A DNA stretch of 64,000 bases. It comes from Chlamydiota bacterium (GTDB taxonomy: Bacteria > Auribacterota > JACPWU01). The stretch is from positions 1-64,000 of the forward strand of contig JACOUC010000003.1 in NCBI GenBank assembly GCA_016178055.1, written 5' to 3'. Position numbers and translations under genes: made by a program. The notes beneath the pieces were generated by a model. The model was not told the DNA's origin. It ran no database searches and was given only the letters and a program-made list of their open reading frames with translations. This document shows, piece after piece, positions 25,101 through 34,100 of the stretch. Position 1 is the first letter of the stretch, and each line of letters starts with the position of its first letter.

Positions 25101-28100
25101 ACGGCGAGACGATGTTCTTGCAGAGCCAATTTTCCTACCTCGACCATAGGCTCTCCCGTCTTTGTCGGAACAATGCTCCCCTCTCCTGAAAGAACCCCCA
25201 TCGGATCGAGCCCCAAAGCCTCAGGAAGCATTTGATCTATAGGCCAATTTAAAAGCTTTCTCATCACATCTTCGGCTTCTCCCTTCAAAGGCGAACTCAA
25301 AAGAGAGGCTTCAGAAGCCTCTACCTTGGATGCAAACTGATTGGGAGGATCTTCTTTGAGTTTTCCTTCCAATCCGGTAACAATGGTAGGCAACTCATTC
25401 ATTTTCTCCACCAAAGCACGCTGATGCCACTCATCCATCATCTTGGCATACGTCCAATTATAAAGGGTCAAAAGAATCTGAAGCCGTGCTTCCCGTTTGG
25501 CCTTTTCTAATTCAGCCTCTCTTTGAGCGACCAAGGCCTCAGCCTGTTTCTTATCCGCCTGATCTTTCCAATCCGCAACATTCGTTTTAACCAAGAGTCC
25601 CCCTCTAACCCGTTCCTTGTCGGGTTTTGCCACTTCAATCACCGAAGGCCAATAACCTGGATGCCCACGAAGAGGATCATTGAAATTTTTTGGTGAGCCC
25701 TCAAGCGCCCCAATTGTCAGGGCATCCACCCCTCCTGAAGCTTCCATCTGAACAGGGGGGCGAGAAGCGTTTTTAAGAAGCTCTTTCGCTTCCTCTAACT
25801 CCTTTTGAGCATTTTTAACACCTTCCGATTCCTGATCCGCCCGCTCCAAAAACCAACTGACAGGTTTCAAATCCCATCCTGATTGTTCAGGATTTTTCTG
25901 GTTTTGGAGATTCGCTCGAGCCTGACTCAAAGGACTCTTTGGATTTTTCTCATCATAATTTCCAGGCGTCCACTCTCCCAATTGAATCAAACCAAAAACA
26001 CGATCGGCATGACGCCAAAAAACACCATCTTGCATGTCAAGGGCATTGTCTCTCATCCCATTGATAATGAATTCATGATCAGGACTAAACACTCGGTCGA
26101 ATTCTTCTCCCTCAGGATGCTCAACTTTATCCTTTTCGAAAGCCTCTTGATACGCTTGAATCCTTTGACGCACTTCCTCCAATTGGGTGATCTGTTCTCG
26201 TGAATGTGCATATTCAGCCCACCGCAATAAAATAAGTCGCTTGCGGTCTTCTTGTGTTCGTGCCAATGTTCTTTGAGCCCTGGCTAAGTCAATCTCGGCC
26301 GGTCCCCTACGACTCTGACTCCCCACACCTTGTAGATCAAATACACCACTCAAATTAATTCCAAAATACCAATTAGGAGTTACATTTTCTGGGGTTTGTG
26401 ACTGAACGGCATCGTAAATGTTAGCAACCGATTTGGATAATGTCCCCTCAATGGCAAGCCACAAAGGATCGCCATGTTTCGCCACTTCTAGCTGCTTTGA
26501 TCGCCATTCCACCAATTTTTGGGCATGTTCTAAATCGGCTTCAGGATGATAATAATGTTGGAGAGAGGTCAATAGCCGACCCATCCACAGGCTTTGACTC
26601 TTCTCATCTTCAGGGAAAGGGGGCAAAACTGCTTTAAAATCTTTATCTTTTGGATTTACAATTTGTCGAATATCCGCCTTATCTTTTGCAATTATTCCCT
26701 TTAAACCCGCCTTTTCAATCTCAAAGGCATCCCGCTGACGTGTGAGCTTTTTAACTTTCTCTTGGCGTTCTGATAAAGTTAACTCATGATCAATCGGCGC
26801 ATTCCAAAAGTTGATTTCTTCTTCGATTTCTACCTCTCTCTTTTCAATCCTTCGAATGCCCATTTCAGACTCGCCATAATTTTTATAAACAGCGTAAAGT
26901 CCCTTCACAATATTGTTTTCCTCAATCCGAATAAGCGCTTCAATCACTTCACGAGATTGCGACAAAACGGCGAGTCTTTGCTCAGGTGTGGCTCCTCCAA
27001 TAGGAAGGTAAAATCCGCCTTTCAATTCAGGCCCTCCTGTAATCCCAAGATGTTCACTTAATTGAAGCCAGAAAGGATCACTTGTGGCCACTCCTAAAAT
27101 CGCCTTAAAAGCAACAACAAAATCAGGCCAACGACTGGCTTTTGCCGCTTCTTCTAATGCCTTCAGACGGCGAAGATCAAGATTCAAACCTTGAATCATT
27201 CCATGATCTTCAGAGTTTTGAAAAGACAGAAGAACCACATCGTGTTCATTGGTTTCAAAACTTCCATTGTCAAGTCCAAACTGTAACACTTGAGACTCTC
27301 CTAGATTAACTGCAGCTTGCCGTTCCTCTTCCACTGCCCTCATCAAGTCCAAACGGGCACTCAAAACCGCTTCTTGGGCTGCAAGTTTGATTAAATTTCG
27401 GTCCCATGCACTGATCTTTTCATCCAATCGTCCTTTTAATTCATCAATGTCGGCAACCTCATTCTCAGGAAGCACTCCTCTTTGCATCTCTAGAGCCTCT
27501 TGTTTTTCAATCACGAACAAAATTTCTAGAGCTGCCTCCAATTCTGCCTTCGCCTTTTCCCCTAAAGAATAACGGCCCCGACGAGCTTGACTTTCCTCGA
27601 ATCTTTTCTTCGCCTCTTCAGCCAAAGCAAGCTGAATGGCTGCCTTCTTCTTCCCTTCCTTCCCTACAAGCCATCTAAAATCTGAAACCCTCCCCCCAAC
27701 GCCCCCTTCAGTCGTTAGAGACGCATCTGGATAAGGCTTTGTATCCTCAGCGTGCTGCACCCGATGAAAAAGATCTGCATGTCCAATCACCCAGGCCCTC
27801 CAAGTTGTATTTCGTGTACGGGCCTTAACCCTCCCTTGGGCTTCCTCAACCCATTTTTGAGCCAGCTCAACACTTCGATCAGGATAAAGACCAAGAAGCA
27901 AATTCATCGTTCCATTCTGGGTGAGTAACGAACCCGTCGAAGTTGATAAACGAAGCGGCTGTGAAACGGAAAATCCTATAAACTTTTTAAACTCTAAAAG
28001 TGCATGGTCCCGCTCCTGTTCTGCCTGAATAAAGCGCTTAAGCCTCGCCTGATGCTGAGCATCAAAGGGGGCTAGACCCATTTGCTCCTCCGGGGTATCC

Positions 28101-31100
28101 ATTCCTTCACGCACAAAAAACTCCCGGGCTTGCTTCAGAACCACATCTTCAACCCCTTTTACTCCCTCTAAAGCTTCCTGATAAGCCCGTTCAGCCATTT
28201 GAGCCCGAATATAGGTACGAGCGACTGCCACCATACGGTCATGCTCCCCTTGTTCCAATTCAAGCACACGAGCCGCAATGGCAAGACGAAAAGACTCTCT
28301 GATTCCTTTCTTCTCTCCCGTTGCCGATAAAAATTCTGCCCGCAGTGAAGCCCTGGACTCCTCTTCAGGATAAAAACCAGGATGACCCGCAAAAGCCCCT
28401 GTTCCATAAGTAATAAAAGTACGAAGAGTAGAACTCACATTAAGACCCAAAGAAAGATCTCGTTTTCCTAAAAGGTCATAATCATATTGGGCGCTTAAAA
28501 TTCCGGTTTGATTGGTAAGCGCATAATCCATGGTTCCCAAAATCACCGCCGTTTCTAAGTCTAGACTTCCTTCAACAGCGTCCCTTACCCATTTTAATTT
28601 CTTTTCCAATTTCAGTCTTTCATCATTTAAAGGGTCTGTATTTTTTGCCAGTGCTCCCTCTAGAACCTGTTGATAAGCCTGTAATTTTTCTGAAAGACCC
28701 TTTCCTTTTTGTTGAAAAAGTTCTGTAAAAATCTCATTAAGAAGTTTAACGTCCGCTTGCTCAATGGAGCTGGGAGGCTGGGAAGCTGGGAGGCTGATAC
28801 TTTGCTCGAGGCTAATACTTTGCTCGAGGCTCGAGGCTCGAGGCTCGAGGTTAGAAGCAACTACTTCGTGCGTTTGTGGTTTTGTTTGTGGTTTTGTTTT
28901 TGCTTCGAGCTTCGAGCCTCGAGCTTCGAGCTGTCTTTTTGCTTTTGCCTCGAGCTTCGAGCCTCGAGCTTCGAGCGGGTTTTTTTCTCCTTCTCCACTC
29001 TTTGCAACAACATCTCGAAACGCCTTCGTCACTGCTATATTTGAACCCGTCTTTTGCCATTTCACCCAGCCTGGTTTCAAAGGTTCTAATATAAACATCA
29101 AAGTAGAATATGCCCCTTCAAGTCTTTGCAAATCTTCACGAAGCGGCTTTAATCTAGCCTCTAAAAGCTGACGCCCATGATCATCTTGAGCTGCCTCTAA
29201 ACTTTCCTTCCACCCAGCAACTTCTCTTCTTTTAGCTTCTAAGCGCTCTAAAGTCTCCTCAGCACTTCTAACTAATTTAAGATAAGCTTGCCCTCCTTCC
29301 ATTAGAGCTCGAAAATCGACGGCTGGCTCAGACGGAGGAGGTGGTAATTCCCCAGCCTTTAATTGCTTCACAATACCCAGGGCATATAAAAAAACCATCA
29401 CTTTCAAAACCCCTTTACGAAAGAGGGGTTTAATAACAAGCTCATACCAGGAACGATTGGGCTTCACAAAAACAGTTTTTAAAAATTCGATTTCCTCTTT
29501 TGAAAAATTCTGACCTCGAATCACTTGTTTAAAATCCTTGTGTGACATAGAAGATTCGCCGCGTCCGTAAAGCTCTCTAAAAGTTTGAGCAAAAACTGAA
29601 TCGTGATCTCCCAAAAGCTGATACCACTCCGGACGGCGGTATTTCCTTGAAAAATCTAACTTTTGAGGAAGTGATAGAAAACCGTCGTAAGGCTTCCATC
29701 CCCCTTGGGGATTGACCAAAGGAAGATATTTCCGACTTGCATTCTCACCAGGTATATAACGCAAGAAGCCCAGAGGCCCTTTTCTATCTGAAAGAATCGC
29801 TATAACCTCATTTGAAGCAATATTCGTCAAACTTCCTGAAGCATCAACCTGACGAAGCCAAGTTTCAAGTTCACCTCTTTCTGATGAAACCAAAATTTCT
29901 TTGGTTCCCTTTCCGCTCCTTAAATAGATGCGATGATGCTCTTCAAAAAAAACTTTTGGCATTTGCCAGAAAGAAGGTTCTTGAAGATCTAAATGATGGT
30001 CTCTTAAAAAACCCTCTCGCTCACTTAATCGTAATTCAACCTGAGATCTTAAAAGGTCTAATTCCCTTAGGAAATTGCGACGGACCGCTCGATCAGCAAA
30101 ATTAACTGTGGTCAAATTAATCATTAAAATATTTTCATCCACTCGGAAAGCTGGGGCATCCACCTCTCCTTGTTCAAAACGAATTTCGATCCTCCCCAAA
30201 GAAGGGTTCTGTCTGATAATCGGATAGGTCTCTACAAGTCTTGCCTCAACCTGTATTCGCATTCTTTCAACAGCTTCAACAACGCTTCCAGTGTAGTCGC
30301 CCGATTTATCGGGCCGTTCATGCATGGCCCCATGAATGGGGCGACTACAAAAACTGGAAGCAAAGAAAAGGGCCAAATGAATCCGATTTGAAAAACGTGC
30401 GGCAGCTGTTTTTAAAGTAGTTTGAAGGGAAAAATCTATCGTCTCTTTTAAAGCGGCTGGCAAGGCAGTATCAACACAAGCGATCAAAGACTCATACCGC
30501 ATGCAAATAAGAGAGGCCAATTCTTCGATCGTTTCTTTTTGATCTTGCGGCGCCCCGCGAAGATAAAGCTCCATCATCTCCTGATAATCAGAAGCTCTCA
30601 GATAAATTTTAAAGGGGTCAAGCTTTGAAATCCTTTCATCATCAGCCACAATGGCAATCTCAACAAGACCCAACCCCATTCCTCTTTCTTCAAGCTGACT
30701 CAAATAAGGACTTTCTTTAAAAAGAATGGCCCTTGCCCTCTCCAGCATTTCATCTTTAAGAGTTCTTACTCTGACTCCATGAATAGGCTGTCCCTCAGTC
30801 TGGCTAGAAGCTAGAGGCTGGAGGCCAGTACTTTGCTCGAGTCTGGTACTTTGCTCGAGGCTCGAAGCTCGAGGCTCGAGGTTAGAAGCAACTACTTCTT
30901 GTGTCTTTATTTGTGTTTGTGTTTTTGCCTCGAGCTTCGGGCCTCGAGCCTCGAGTTCTTTTTCTTCCTTTTCCCTTGTCAAATTCAACCCCATTTTTAT
31001 TAATTCAAGTGTCATAGGAAAAGAAAAGCCCAAGAAAAGTATACCCTTCAATACCATGGACAAATCAATTCCAAAAACCTCACCTAAAACGGTAAGAAGT

Positions 31101-34100
31101 GTTGTAGCACCCACTGCTACAAGTAAAATGGATATGCTGCTATTTTCCCAACGAATCACAAAGTTTTCCAACACGCTTCTTAAACGAATAAGCACGGTTA
31201 AAATCTTAGAAACTGGTTTTTCGGCTTTAACTTTATAAAGAGCATCACCCTGTAAAAAAGGATTATTTGGAACATCCCCTTCGCCATAAGTCAGAGTAAG
31301 CGCTGCCGAAGATGAGATTGAATGAGAGGTCGCCTCCTGAACCGCACGAGTTGCAACAGCAGAAGCAACTACTTCCTCAGCTGGATGAACTACAGGAGCA
31401 ATAGAAACCAGAGTCTCCACTTGAGGTTCAAGAGCAAGAGGCGCGAGGGTTAAAATTTGACGAGCTGAGGCAACAAGAGCGGTTCTCTCCTCTAAAGGTT
31501 TTTCTAACTCCTTGACCATCTGACGCAAGACCTGTAAATGAACAGCCGAAAGTTGATCCGCATTCTGAAGTTCAAAGGTTTCCAATACCAAAACCAACAT
31601 CTTCCCTGAATATCCCTCTCGAAGATGTGAACTTCTTTCTTCTACATACCGAATAAACCTCTCTAGTTGCTTTGATTTAAATCCCTGTTGAGAAAACTTC
31701 TCAAGCAATGTATGACTACTTTCAGAATTTTGAAGTCGTACAACTTCCCTGGGAAAAGCGCCAATCTGATCGGTTAATTTTTGTCTAAAAAAAGATTCAT
31801 AAGCCATGATTTTCATTCTTGCAGAAGGTCCTAAATATGCTTTTGCCAAATCTAATCGATCACTTCTATCTTCTTTGAGCAAACGCTGAAGTTTTTGAGG
31901 AGGCATTTTTTCAATTTGGGCTGCGTCATAGGCTGTCAGTACGGGTAATCCATCTTCATCAAAACCAAAGGCCAGCCTTTCTTGCATAGCAGCCAATCGA
32001 TGAGGTCGTCTTTGATATTCTTGAAGCGTTTCATTGTAATTTGAAATGGCATCAACCACTTCTTTTCCAAAATACTGACTCGCAAAAGCAATTGTGTCTT
32101 TTGTATCCTGTTCAGACAACCTCAAAAACCTTTGAGGCACAAGTGTCTTCAAAAAAGATTCGACATGTTCACGGGTTAAAGTATTTCCAAATTTCTCCAT
32201 CAGACTGGACGTCTTCTTTTCAATCAAAACTCGAACCGCCTGATAGGGTCGTTCCATCTGAGTTTGCAAAGCAACTTGAGCTTGCAGAACAACATCCCAA
32301 GTTGCCTCCTCGGCCTCATGATAAACAGCTTCCAAAATATGAGCATCCTTTGCCAACAATCTCCCTACAACAACAAGAGATCTAGTGATAATAATCAAAT
32401 CCTCTCCATCAAAAAAATGATAGGCATCCATTCCCTGAGGCATTTTTGCATCCAAAATAAATTTTGCCGTGATTTTCAAATTCTTAATTTGGATCTGTTC
32501 GACTCGAGAATTACGAGCCCTTTGAGCCCATTCCTTTAAAACCGATTGAGGAATTTTTATAGCATCTTCATCATCAATATCCTTGTGAGCTCCTCCTGGA
32601 GATAACGTTACTTGTAAGTCTGAATAGGATGTGAAAACATTTTCGATCTGGGCAAGCATATCCTCTAAAGACCCTCCCGTATCTAATTTTGCTTTGATCA
32701 CATGGGTTCCAAGCTGGATTGGAAATATTAAAAACCGTTCACCTTCCTCAAATTCCATAACACGTGTTTTAGAATGAATGCTTCCAATCTGCTCATGACT
32801 TAAATCCTGAACTTTCTCCGTTGCAAATGCCCTTAAAACTGTCTCCCACTCCTCATCTATTTGCTTTTCAATATCAGGACTGAGTGTTCTATTCTTGAAC
32901 TCTTTTTTAATCGCCATGATTTTAAAAAGCGCAATCGCAACAGATTGCCCTGCCCCTACAACCCCTGCAATGCTCTGAACCTGTTTTCTATCTTTCTCCG
33001 GCAATTGAGAGGCAAAGCGTATTAATTCCAGTACACTTGTACACTGCAATATCCTCGCCAAGGATGAACCTTCTTTTTTATTGAGATCGAGGAGCATTTT
33101 TTCCAAAGAGGAGGCTTCATTTCGAATCACGGAAAGATAAGGGGTTTTGAGTTTGAATTCTGTGATGCGAGGGGCAACGACGACGTATGAAAGGCCTTTT
33201 TCCTGAAGGCGCTTCATCATCCCTTCGGTATGAAAACCTCCGGTATAAAGAATGGCAATCGGACTTTTATTTTTTTCCATACTCTGAATTGTATTTTCAA
33301 CCATTGATTCTTCACGCTGCTCTGAATATTCGTAAAATTTCTGTAGAGATGAAAGATGTATGTCGAGCGATTGTGAAGCTTCTAATAAGCTCGAGGCTCG
33401 AGCCTCGAGCTTATTTTCCAGTTCCTCTATCCCATTAACAATACCAGTCGCCGATATTCTTCCCTGATTCTGAAGGTAATACTGAAACTGAGTTTTCTTC
33501 AGTTCGAGCAAAAATAAATTTTTTAAAATCACAAAATCATCTTCAATCTGACGCAGTTTTTTCTCTTCAGGAGTCTTAAGCACTTTTTCTTGGAGAGATC
33601 GACTGATCGCGTCACATTCCTTCAAAAGTGGGTCACTATCAATCTGATGATGGAGTTCGACCATTTTTATATAAAGATCAAGATTGGGGTAGGAAGGCTT
33701 GAGGATAATACTTTGCTCGAGGCTCGAGGTTCGAGGTTCGAGGTTAGAAGCAACTACTTCTTGCGTTTGTGGTTTTGTTTGTGGTTTTGTTTGTGTTTCT
33801 GTTTTTGCCTCGAGCCTCGAGCCTCCAGCCTCCAGCCGCTTTTCCGGCTTCGAGCCTCGAGCCTCGAGCCGCCTTGGTCTATCAATTAAATGGTCTTGAT
33901 TAAACACTATTCCTGCTCGCTCCACTATTTCAGCAAGATAGCTATAATATTCCCACGCTTCCATCTTCTCGAGCCTGTAATACAAACTCTTCGTCATCAA
34001 CTGAACGACTTCTTCCTTGACCAATGTTTTACTTAAAACATCCAAAAGTTTGATTCTTTCTTCCTCTACTTTTTTCATATCAATTTCTTTTTCAAGATCC

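Noticed and set aside
28709-29171. Plus-strand open frames with LEARGSRLEV-like repeats
   Set aside because: They are antisense readings of the palindromic element at 28795-28976. Because the element is palindromic, both strands give similar peptides.
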